Position numbers and translations under genes: made by a program. From positions 1 through 21,680 of the IMG/VR virus record IMGVR_UViG_3300025138_009789: 21,680 nt of DNA. One strand, given 5' to 3'. This document shows positions 15,684 through 21,680 of the stretch, piece by piece. How positions within the stretch are numbered: position 1 is the first letter of the stretch; each line of letters starts with the position of its first letter. The notes under the pieces are model-generated. The model did no database searches. It was not told the origin of the DNA and worked only from the letters and a program-made list of their open reading frames with translations. The DNA comes from a virus.

Positions 15684-15967
15684 CCTTCATATGGTTTAGA
15701 TGCTTGTTTAAATTGAGGAGCATTTACTTTACCTTCTGAGTTTACTAAGGATGTTTTACCAGCAGACATTTCGTTTTTTTCTGCTGCGGCTTTTGCTTCG
15801 TAAAAATCATTTATTTCTTTAAATGTAAATTTACGTAACCATATAGGCATATTATAAATAGTATTATAATCATACCCACCTTTACCGTGGAAAATTATTT
15901 CATGAATTTGTTTAAAGATACTTAATCTAATTTGAGGTGCTGTCTCCGAAGTCAGGCCAAAAAAAGT
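15665..15967 (-). CDS. gp51-like extension frame, probably fused to the gp26-like protein by ribosomal frameshift
   Basis: An open frame of 100 codons plus stop. It has an ATG at 15850 giving a 61-residue product (MPIWLRKFTF), but the same frame is open upstream to 15967 and encodes a protein-like sequence (ETAPQIRLSIFKQIHEIIF, then HGKGGYDYNTIYN) right up to that ATG. The only stop-free entry is from the gp26-like frame, which overlaps it over 15930-15967 and contains a T7 run. A +1 or -2 shift would yield a fusion of about 334 residues. This mirrors the G/GT tail assembly chaperones that precede tape measure genes. Alternatives are separate initiation at 15850 or a homopolymer error in the sequence. 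Confidence 0.7.
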   Translation of the reverse strand, partial: TFFGLTSETAPQIRLSIFKQIHEIIFHGKGGYDYNTIYNMPIWLRKFTFKEINDFYEAKAAAEKNEMSAGKTSLVNSEGKVNAPQFKQASKPYEGKSSYK

Positions 15968-16670
15968 TTAGTCCTATAGGGACCGTTACCTCCTCTCCGC
16001 TATCTAGAATGACATTAAGATCTACGTCTGGTGATGTAGTTAATAAATGTTTTCTAAATGCTCTAGCATCTCTTGCTAAAAAATAAGTGTCAACAAATTC
16101 TCTGATATCTTTAGTTTCAGTTTCTCCGTTAACAGAAGTTAATGAATATTTTAATCTTGTAGAAGCTTCAAAAGAAGCATTTTTATTAATTTTTTTAAGC
16201 CCTTTTAGTTCTCTTTCAATTTTAGACTCATCATGCCCCGTTAATAACTTATATGTTATTTTTGTATCGCTATGAGGTAAGGTAAATGCAAATTCATTTT
16301 TACCTTCTATCATATTAGAACCATCAAAAAATTTATTTTCTAATTCTGAAAGGTCTATTATTTCTTGTTTACCATTAACCGTTGTTTTATAATCATTTCC
16401 ATATCCTAAAACACGAGTAGCAATTAAAATAGCATTTTTATCACCTGTAATTAAATCTTTTAAATCAATTTTAGATACAATTACTGATTCTAATAATTTA
16501 TCAAGTACATTTCCTTTTTCAATAAATGCCTGGTTAGAAAGAATATCTTCTTCCTTTGCAGTCATATACTTAATTTCTATTTTACCACTTGATAGGGGAT
16601 TGTCTTTTGAATATACTAAACCTTTTGAAGGTAGTTCTATTTCTTCCGTTGGGAATTTAAATTCAGCCAT
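15927..16670 (-). CDS. 26: gp26-like T4 baseplate/tail assembly protein
   Basis: A 247-residue protein of the T4 gp26 baseplate family (T4 gp26 has 208). Characteristic segments are IELPSKGLVYSKDNPLSSG (12-30), IKYMTAKEEDILSNQAFI (33-50), LLESVIVSKIDLKDLITGDK followed by NAILIATRVLGYG, and the end GLNFFWPDFGD. Its gene lies between the tail tube and the tape measure, the position of tail assembly chaperones, and its 3' end carries a U7 run where translation may shift into the gp51-like frame. The short normal C-terminus (after FFWP) would be the unshifted product. A strong terminator upstream separates it from the tube gene; I see no exact late motif before it. Confidence 0.8.
   Translation of the reverse strand: MAEFKFPTEEIELPSKGLVYSKDNPLSSGKIEIKYMTAKEEDILSNQAFIEKGNVLDKLLESVIVSKIDLKDLITGDKNAILIATRVLGYGNDYKTTVNGKQEIIDLSELENKFFDGSNMIEGKNEFAFTLPHSDTKITYKLLTGHDESKIERELKGLKKINKNASFEASTRLKYSLTSVNGETETKDIREFVDTYFLARDARAFRKHLLTTSPDVDLNVILDSGEEVTVPIGLNFFWPDFGDSTSN
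15959..15965 (-). other. U7 candidate slippery site for +1/-2 frameshift
   Basis: On the minus strand the zero frame reads AAC TTT TTT TGG. Phe tRNA on TTT can re-pair perfectly either one base forward or two bases back, and both place the ribosome in the open frame that starts right here (its upstream stop TAA is at 15968-15970). The zero-frame stop TAG follows at 15929. Mechanism and use are inferred from frame geometry. Confidence 0.5.
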
Positions 16671-16716
16671 AATCTTTATTTAGTTAAAACGTTTTTATCG
16701 TTGATACATATTAAGA

Positions 16717-16744
16717 TAAAAAAAAGCTTGACCGAAGCCAAGCT
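16717..16744 (-). terminator. Intrinsic terminator after the tail tube gene
   Basis: The minus strand reads AGCTTGGC, TTCG loop, GTCAAGCT, then a run of Ts (8 counted from the end of the stem). The 8-bp stem has one G-U pair that is a mismatch on the other strand, and the C(UUCG)G tetraloop is very stable, so the hairpin is built for minus-strand transcripts. It lies 30 bases after the tube stop and would limit read-through from the highly expressed sheath/tube genes into the gp26-like gene. Confidence 0.85.
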
Positions 16745-16773
16745 ATTTTTCAAATTAAGGGTGGGTAAAATTT

Positions 16774-17262
16774 TTAGAAATTTAATACACAGTAATCTGG
16801 TTGAACTGTCATTTGTATTTCTTGGGCAGCGTTTTCAGTATCCCAATTAAAATCTCCAAAGTTAGCTTCTGTAATCATTGCTCCTTTGATAATCCATTCT
16901 GATACGATATCACCTACAGGTCCTAATACATTGATTGTTAGATCTTTCTTATAGAAATCACTATAACCATCTCTACCAGTTACTGATTCATGATGTAATC
17001 TAACCCATTCCATTACGGATTGTGCACCCGATGGTGTAATTGGATCAAATAATGTAAATTGAATAGTACCCCAAGTTGTTTTACCTTTTACAAACCTTTG
17101 TACATTAATATGGTTTAAAGGCACTGTACCTTGTGATAGTGTTACAGCTCCTACACCTTTCATAATGTAAGCCGGAAATCCATCTACAAAACAGATAAAT
17201 CTATTCTTTTGTTTTGGTTCGAATGCTGTGAAAAATATTTCGTTTGGGTTTAATACTGCCAT
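16774..17262 (-). CDS. 19: Tail tube protein (gp19-like)
   Basis: Forms the rigid inner tube of the contractile tail. The length of 162 residues is almost identical to T4 gp19 (163). The motifs NRFICFVDGFPAYIMKGV (about 20-37), TWGTIQFTLFDPI (63-75), VMEWVRLHHESVTGRDGY (83-100), the KKDLTINVLGPVGDIVSEW strand pair and the end IQMTVQPDYCVLNF are typical of T4-type tube proteins with their all-beta fold. The gene follows the sheath gene, has its own late-type motif 18 bases upstream of its start, and is closed by a strong terminator, consistent with separate high-level expression. Identification is firm. Confidence 0.92.
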   Translation of the reverse strand: MAVLNPNEIFFTAFEPKQKNRFICFVDGFPAYIMKGVGAVTLSQGTVPLNHINVQRFVKGKTTWGTIQFTLFDPITPSGAQSVMEWVRLHHESVTGRDGYSDFYKKDLTINVLGPVGDIVSEWIIKGAMITEANFGDFNWDTENAAQEIQMTVQPDYCVLNF

Positions 17263-17276
17263 TTTATTATCTTATT

Positions 17277-17290
17277 TTATTATAAATATT
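17277..17290 (-). promoter_or_regulatory. Late-type promoter motif upstream of the tail tube gene
   Basis: The minus strand reads AATATTTATAATAAAA; the motif core lies 18 bases before the ATG at 17262, in the gap between sheath and tube genes. Same sequence as the copies before the sheath and tape measure genes. Confidence 0.55.
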
Positions 17291-17304
17291 TGTTCTTTTA
17301 ATTT

Positions 17305-19671
17305 TTATGCTGGGAATGTTGCTCCAGTTGGTAATACATTGAAATCTAGTATAATAAATTCAGCTGTTTTTGTAGGTTGTAGGAATATTTGTCCAATCAA
17401 CTCATTTCTATCAATAACATCTGGTGTATTATTACTTTCGTCCATTACTACTTTAAAAGCATATAATCCTTGTCTTTGTTGTACACTTTCTAAATACGGA
17501 TTAACTTGCGTTAAGAAATTTTGTCTTGTTGCAATTGTATTTTGTTCAAATACTAAGTTATCAGCAATTTGAGAAATATATCCTTTAAGTGTGATTAACA
17601 ATCTACGTACATTTACTCTATCTAATGCAGATGCTGCTTTTTGTAATGTTTTTTGTCCAAATACAACTACTCCTTGTTGTGGGAATGATGCTATTGGGTT
17701 TACATTTGCTTCATATAAAGTATCTCTATTAGCAGCTGTTAATTTTCTTTCAGCTCTTACTACAGCACCTAAACCACCTCTAGTAATTCCTGCTGGTGCA
17801 AACCATGGGTCTGCAGAAGCATCTGTAAAGGCATATACACCTGGTATCATTACTGAAGCTGGTACATAAACTAATAATCCAGTACTTGGATCAATAGTTT
17901 GTAACCAAGGCCAATATGCAGCGGCATAACTTGAATCAATAGCTGCGGCATTTTGTGTTACATTTCCTATTAATACATTGTAAGGGACTAAATCTAATAT
18001 ATAAATTGAATCTCCTCTTGAAATAGTATTATTTTTTATTGAATTACATTGCGTTCCATATCCTGAAAAATATAAACCAGGAGCTGTAATTACATTATAT
18101 TGGTAATCATCTTGATTTGATAATAAAGCAATTGCGTTTGTATAATCAGTTCCTACTAAACCTTGAGTGTTTGAAGCATTAATATTTTCGTAAAAATTAT
18201 TTGCTGATGTTGCGTTAATGTTAGATCCTACAGCTCCATCAAATGAACCTGAACCTACTACTGGTAAAGAAGCAGTGAACTCGGTTTTTGGAGTTCCATC
18301 ATTATTAAAGTAATGAGGTGTATTAAAGTTAACTTGTTTTACTCTTACATAATTTGAAACATTTGGATATGATCCAGATTCTTGTAAGAAAGTGTCTCCT
18401 CCTTCTGTTATTAAAGTACTCGATAAATCACCAATAGCTCTTGAAATATAATTTGGAGAGAATGGATCTAAAGAAATGTTATTATATGTTTCTAAAAATA
18501 CTCTTTGGTTATTATTATCGTTACCACGTCTTATTCCTAATGAAAATACACCTGAACCTGTGTTTACAGCTGTAACTTCCCATCTAATATTATCAGCTGA
18601 CCCACTAAATAAAGCGCCACCTGGTAATTCTGTTCCACCATCATCAGCTCCTACAGGGGAAGTATTATTCATAATAACACCCTCTGATATTGTTTCTAAT
18701 ACAAAAGCATTTTCGTTTTGTAAATTTGTATCTGATATAGGTCCAAAAGTAGCGGGTGATGCTGGAGTTCCTATTGCATCCGCAGGTACTGTTACATTTT
18801 CTCCTAATGTGTACCCTGAACCATCTGTTGTTACTGTAGCTGATGTTATTTGTATTTTTAAATTATTTTGTACTACTGTAAATACTGCGGGACCACCTGA
18901 AAAAGAAGTACCTATTGTTGCATCTGCTATATTGTTATTTATATTATCTGCTGTGATTGAAATTTGAGAACCAATTACAAATCCTGATCCAGTAGCTGTT
19001 GTACTAACTGTTGCTAAATCTAAAACACCAGCTGCACTTGTTCTTAATACAACTTGTAAACCTGTACCTCCACCTGTAGTAGTACTATTAGCATCTGTTA
19101 GTGTTATTGCAGCTGATGATACACTAACATTTCCTCCAGTTAATGTTCCTGTTGGAGCAATGGTTTGACCATCATTTACAAATTCTCCGTTTGAATTACT
19201 TCTTACAATTGTTGCAAGTGAAGTTTCTTCTGCAGATGTACTTCCTGTTAAGCCAACATTAATAAAAGTTCCTGCTGTCCCTCCTTCTGCACCACCTAAA
19301 GTAAATATAGGTAATAAATCACCTTCTAAACCGTTTGTAGCGGATGGAATTAAATTTGGAATTGTTGTTGAATCCGCAGCACTAAAAGAACCACTAGTTA
19401 CTCTAGTAACTAACAACGAATCACCTCCTTGTTGGAAATAATTATTTGCTGATATGGACGTTAGATATGTGTAATCCGTAGATCCACTTTCTAAAGCACC
19501 ACCAAAAATTGCTTGAAAAGAACTAAAAGAACTAACGTATATTGGTCTTTCAACTGGTCCTTTAACTGTTGGACCAATTATTGCCGCACCTCTAGTTAAA
19601 GGTTGAGCTGTAACAAGGGATTGATCGTTTTCTCTTGCTAATACTCCAGGAGATATTAATGTTTCTGCCAT
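17305..19671 (-). CDS. 18: Contractile tail sheath protein (gp18-like)
   Basis: The sheath subunit that contracts to drive the tube into the host. The N-terminus (ETLISPGVLARENDQSLV) and TRGAAIIGPTVKGPVERP are the standard sheath opening, and the C-terminal 150 residues (RKLTAANRDTLYEANVNPI, VFGQKTLQKAASALDRVNV, RQNFLTQVNPYLESVQQRQG) form the conserved inner domain. At 788 residues it exceeds T4 gp18 (659). The extra length lies in a Ser/Thr/Gly-rich beta region at about 150-320 holding two copies of a module: TGSGFVIGSQISITADNI (227-244) and DGSGYTLGENVTVPADAI (283-300). These probably form an outward-facing domain on the sheath surface. A late-type motif sits 29 bases upstream; no Shine-Dalgarno sequence. 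Identification firm. Confidence 0.93.
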   Translation of the reverse strand: MAETLISPGVLARENDQSLVTAQPLTRGAAIIGPTVKGPVERPIYVSSFSSFQAIFGGALESGSTDYTYLTSISANNYFQQGGDSLLVTRVTSGSFSAADSTTIPNLIPSATNGLEGDLLPIFTLGGAEGGTAGTFINVGLTGSTSAEETSLATIVRSNSNGEFVNDGQTIAPTGTLTGGNVSVSSAAITLTDANSTTTGGGTGLQVVLRTSAAGVLDLATVSTTATGSGFVIGSQISITADNINNNIADATIGTSFSGGPAVFTVVQNNLKIQITSATVTTDGSGYTLGENVTVPADAIGTPASPATFGPISDTNLQNENAFVLETISEGVIMNNTSPVGADDGGTELPGGALFSGSADNIRWEVTAVNTGSGVFSLGIRRGNDNNNQRVFLETYNNISLDPFSPNYISRAIGDLSSTLITEGGDTFLQESGSYPNVSNYVRVKQVNFNTPHYFNNDGTPKTEFTASLPVVGSGSFDGAVGSNINATSANNFYENINASNTQGLVGTDYTNAIALLSNQDDYQYNVITAPGLYFSGYGTQCNSIKNNTISRGDSIYILDLVPYNVLIGNVTQNAAAIDSSYAAAYWPWLQTIDPSTGLLVYVPASVMIPGVYAFTDASADPWFAPAGITRGGLGAVVRAERKLTAANRDTLYEANVNPIASFPQQGVVVFGQKTLQKAASALDRVNVRRLLITLKGYISQIADNLVFEQNTIATRQNFLTQVNPYLESVQQRQGLYAFKVVMDESNNTPDVIDRNELIGQIFLQPTKTAEFIILDFNVLPTGATFPA

Positions 19672-19696
19672 CTTATTATATTATTTTAATATTGTT

Positions 19697-19710
19697 TTAT
19701 TATAAATATT
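19697..19710 (-). promoter_or_regulatory. Late-type promoter motif upstream of the sheath gene
   Basis: The minus strand reads AATATTTATAATAAAA, its core 29 bases before the ATG at 19671. It is one of five copies, identical over 14 or more bases to the one before the tube gene. Confidence 0.55.
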
Positions 19711-19728
19711 AGAAGAAAATTCAAAAAC

Positions 19729-19983
19729 CTATTTTGCTGTAGTAAATTCTCCAGTTTCTAAATTTATATTTCCTTCTCCATATTTGTCTTGTAGGCCTTT
19801 AGCTGTTTTATTAGACTTTTCTTGTAAATCACCTAATTTATCTAAAACTGATGCTCTTTGGCCTTCTAAAATTGCTCGATTAATATCAACTTGACCTAAT
19901 TCAAAAGTAATTTTATTTTGTTGTTGTTGATAACCTTTTAGAATTTCTAATTCTTCTTCTGATAACTTAATTGTTTTGCTCAT
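19729..19983 (-). CDS. Small coiled-coil protein of unknown function
   Basis: An 84-residue acidic/basic helical protein. The segment from about residue 8 to 60 (LSEEELEILKGYQQQQNKI, DINRAILEGQRASVLDKL) has heptad-like hydrophobic spacing with many Gln/Glu/Lys and no proline, typical of a coiled coil; the last 20 residues are a short loop/strand tail (NINLETGEFTTA). It carries its own late-type motif and lies 57 bases upstream of the sheath gene, so it is probably a late protein, such as an assembly factor or minor virion part. No catalytic or binding motif is visible. Confidence 0.7.
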   Translation of the reverse strand: MSKTIKLSEEELEILKGYQQQQNKITFELGQVDINRAILEGQRASVLDKLGDLQEKSNKTAKGLQDKYGEGNINLETGEFTTAK

Positions 19984-19993
19984 TGTTTTTATT

Positions 19994-20006
19994 GTTTATA
20001 AATATT
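19994..20006 (-). promoter_or_regulatory. Late-type promoter motif upstream of the coiled-coil gene
   Basis: The minus strand reads TTAATATTTATAAACAA, 13 bases before the ATG at 19983. It differs from the other copies after TATAA (CAA instead of TAA), making it the most divergent of the five. A still looser variant (ATTATATTTATTATATT, about 20457-20473) precedes the nucleotidyltransferase gene. Confidence 0.45.
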
Positions 20007-20015
20007 AATTATTTT

Positions 20016-20450
20016 TTATTCATTAATTAAATTGGGATTTTGTTTAATAGTTTGTTTTGTAATTAAATTTTTTATTTTAGTTGTTGACCATTCATGTGAA
20101 CGGGTAGTATAAATAACCTCAATAGGTAAATCTTTACCTGTAAAATCTTTTCCTAAATAATCTTCCCCTAATATTCTTATATTTGGTTTCCAAAACTTCA
20201 TTAATTGTAATAAATCATCTTCGGTTTTATAAGTATAAACCGCATCAATATATTTTATTGCCATTAGAGTTTTATATCTTTCATATAAAGGAACTACTGG
20301 TTTGTATTTATTGTTTCTATATTCAGAAGGATCTGCATGTAAAAATACAAAAAATGTATCACAATGTTTCTTTGCTTCTTCAAATGTATAAATATAACCT
20401 GGGTGTAGTAAATCAAAGTTACCTGCTGTAAATCCTAGTTTATTTTTCAT
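20016..20450 (-). CDS. Cytidylyltransferase-fold nucleotidyltransferase with altered HxGH motif
   Basis: A 144-residue member of the glycerol-3-phosphate cytidylyltransferase/HldE-C fold. GNFDLLHPGY (10-19) aligns with the catalytic HxGH motif, but the second histidine is Tyr19. KPVVPLYERYKTLMAI (50-65) matches the family's substrate loop, GEDYLGKDF (95-103) the mid-region, and EWSTTKIKNLI (120-130) the C-terminal STT motif. The loss of the second His, normally important for catalysis, means activity is uncertain or uses a different residue. The gene is followed by the tail module and preceded by a glycosyltransferase-like gene, so it probably supplies an activated sugar or polyol for surface decoration. 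It is clearly different in sequence from the nucleotidyltransferase at 4031-4423. Confidence 0.75.
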   Translation of the reverse strand: MKNKLGFTAGNFDLLHPGYIYTFEEAKKHCDTFFVFLHADPSEYRNNKYKPVVPLYERYKTLMAIKYIDAVYTYKTEDDLLQLMKFWKPNIRILGEDYLGKDFTGKDLPIEVIYTTRSHEWSTTKIKNLITKQTIKQNPNLINE

Positions 20451-20486
20451 GTGCTCAATATAATAAATATAATTAATAAATCCAAA

Positions 20487-21467
20487 TTATTGTTTTTCTG
20501 AAAAACTCATTTTTATAAATTCATCTTTTTCATTATCACTAAATAAATTAATTTCATTTCTAATTTTGTTATTTTCCATAATAATAAGATGGTTAATGTT
20601 TTCAATTTTACCTAAATCAACTATTTTCCAATTATTATAATTAACATTACCAGTATTTATTATTTTTTCGTTATTAATAATAATACTATTAGTAATACCT
20701 TTAATATTTGTAGTATTCCATGTTATAAATTTAATATTATTTTCTAGTTTATCATAATATGGTACCCCCCAAGGGTTAAATTGTAGATTATTATTAGATT
20801 TAGCAAATGTATTATATTCTGTTTCTAAATCGCTTCTATTTTTAACAAAATAATCTCCTACCTCATGTATTAAATCTTTTAACATACCCTCAGGTGATTT
20901 TGAATTAGATTTACGAATCATATTTTTAATATTATCTTCATCTAAGTTAAGTAATGTTGGGTGGATATAATCAACATTATAAGATTGAATACTACCAAAT
21001 AAAATAGGATCTGTATTGTTCTTACTTTCTAAATAATAAATTGACTTGTAAGTATCTAATAATTTACTATTGTCTTTTAATTCATTTATATTTTTAATAC
21101 TAGCATCATATTCTATAGTATGAATTTTTTTATAACCTATATTTTTAGCTAATGAAAAACCTAATATAAACATTCTCCAAATGGCTAAATGGGTATTTCT
21201 ACCTGTTAAATAACCACTTATAATTTTTCTACCAGTAGGAGAAAACCAAGGTTTATTTATTAAATCCCAATCGTATAGTAATTCATTTTTACTATCGTAA
21301 AATGAATAATTACATTTATCTTGGATATCTAAAGGTATAGGTGTATGAGATACCACCATTAAATCTAAATTTTGAGATTGGGTGTTGATTTGAGTTACTA
21401 AATTACGAAGTATTTCTTCTTTTTCTTTAGTATTACAATAAGCCGAAATTAAAATTAAGTCTTTCAT
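20487..21467 (-). CDS. Putative glycosyltransferase (GT-A-like)
   Basis: A 326-residue protein starting at the ATG at 21467 (MKDLILISAYC), which lies 4 bases after the upstream stop; an ATG at 21512 in the same frame would add 15 residues overlapping the upstream gene and is less likely. The N-terminal beta strand (LILISAYCNT), the LMVVSHTPIP strand, GRNTHLAIWRMFILG (about 95-110) and KKIHTIEYDASI (about 130-140), where EYD could stand in for the DxD metal motif, suggest a nucleotide-sugar glycosyltransferase. The C-terminal 90 residues are Asn/Ile-rich and beta-like, possibly a substrate-binding add-on. Grouping with an acyltransferase and a nucleotidyltransferase supports a sugar role. Family assignment is tentative. 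Confidence 0.55.
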   Translation of the reverse strand: MKDLILISAYCNTKEKEEILRNLVTQINTQSQNLDLMVVSHTPIPLDIQDKCNYSFYDSKNELLYDWDLINKPWFSPTGRKIISGYLTGRNTHLAIWRMFILGFSLAKNIGYKKIHTIEYDASIKNINELKDNSKLLDTYKSIYYLESKNNTDPILFGSIQSYNVDYIHPTLLNLDEDNIKNMIRKSNSKSPEGMLKDLIHEVGDYFVKNRSDLETEYNTFAKSNNNLQFNPWGVPYYDKLENNIKFITWNTTNIKGITNSIIINNEKIINTGNVNYNNWKIVDLGKIENINHLIIMENNKIRNEINLFSDNEKDEFIKMSFSEKQ

Positions 21468-21471
21468 TATC

Positions 21472-21680
21472 TCAGGATTTGATTTTTGATTTTTTAGCAG
21501 GTACCCCAACATATGTCCCTGGAGTTGTAAGGTTTGTTACTACAGCGGCATTTATACCAATTAAAATATTAGATGCTATGTTGATTTTTTCCCTTATGTT
21601 ACTACAACTACCCAGATAAACATTATCACCTATGGTTACATTACCACCTACAACAGCACTTGGCATCATACTAAAAAAGG
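21472..21680 (-). CDS. Hexapeptide-repeat acyltransferase, C-terminal part (partial, 5' end beyond window)
   Basis: The frame is open to the window edge, so the visible 69 or so residues are only the end of the gene; the internal Met pair at 21669 is not necessarily the start. The repeats AVVGGNVTIGDNVYLGSCS, then ILIGINAAVVTNLT, follow the [LIV]-G-x4 hexapeptide rhythm of left-handed beta helices, and PGTYVGVPAKK is the usual C-terminal cap in O-acetyltransferases of the NeuD/maltose acetyltransferase type. It probably acetylates a sugar. The stop is 4 bases before the glycosyltransferase ATG, which implies coupled translation. Confidence 0.75.
   Translation of the reverse strand, partial: FFSMMPSAVVGGNVTIGDNVYLGSCSNIREKINIASNILIGINAAVVTNLTTPGTYVGVPAKKSKIKS

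Noticed and set aside
15853-15860. A sixth plus-strand TATAAATA just before the ATG at 15850
   Set aside because: Only 2 bases from the start codon and inside the extended gp51-like coding frame (Ile-Tyr-Asn codons), so probably a codon coincidence.
18476-18967. 163-codon plus-strand open frame
   Set aside because: Antisense to the sheath gene; low-complexity complement of Gly/Thr/Ser-rich coding, no start context and no neighbours on that strand.
21468-21512. Upstream ATG at 21512 as start of the glycosyltransferase-like gene
   Set aside because: It would overlap the acyltransferase end, and the added residues (MLGYLLKNQKSNPEI) do not look like part of the fold; the ATG at 21467 sits 4 bases after the upstream stop.
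1-21680. tRNA genes, CRISPR arrays, insertion sequences, attachment sites
   Set aside because: No cloverleaf-like GC-rich segments, spaced repeats, transposase motifs or integrase genes were seen when reading both strands by eye; a computed scan was not possible.

Overview
The window is a piece of a T4-like, contractile-tailed bacteriophage genome. It is AT-rich, gene-dense, and every gene I can support lies on the minus strand, so transcription runs from high to low coordinates. The evidence is a run of recognisable T4-type proteins: tail sheath, tail tube, a gp26-type baseplate/chaperone protein, a tape-measure-like protein, a hub protein with a peptidoglycan hydrolase, a gp32-type single-strand DNA binding protein and a UvsX recombinase. 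Most start codons lack a Shine-Dalgarno sequence and sit behind A/T-rich leaders. Together with low GC this suggests, but does not prove, a Bacteroidota (marine flavobacterial type) host.

Layout in transcription order. (1) 21680-20016: a partial hexapeptide acyltransferase, a putative glycosyltransferase and a nucleotidyltransferase, probably for surface or virion sugar work. (2) 19983-6188: the tail module, in the order small coiled-coil protein, sheath, tube, gp26-like protein with a frameshifted gp51-like extension, tape-measure-like protein, two tail/baseplate proteins, a LysM-like protein, the hub-lysin fusion and a repeat-containing putative baseplate protein. (3) 6154-4438: a divergent family A DNA polymerase and a small protein resembling its N-terminus. 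(4) 4423-1819: a tightly overlapping five-gene sugar cassette (adenylyltransferase-like, HAD phosphatase, cupin, HldE-type kinase, HldD-type epimerase) that matches most of the ADP-heptose pathway. (5) 1743-2: gp32 and uvsX, the latter cut by the window edge.

The most interesting items are the heptose-like cassette inside the replication genes, a U7 slippery site joining the gp26-like frame to a downstream frame just before the tape measure gene, the A-family polymerase with unusual motifs in an otherwise T4-like replication set, an internal repeat in the 282-residue baseplate-region protein, and two classes of repeated promoter-like motif (one before five tail-module genes, another before the polymerase and gp32). 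No stretch above 300 bases lacks a gene, and I saw no tRNA, rRNA, CRISPR array or insertion sequence.
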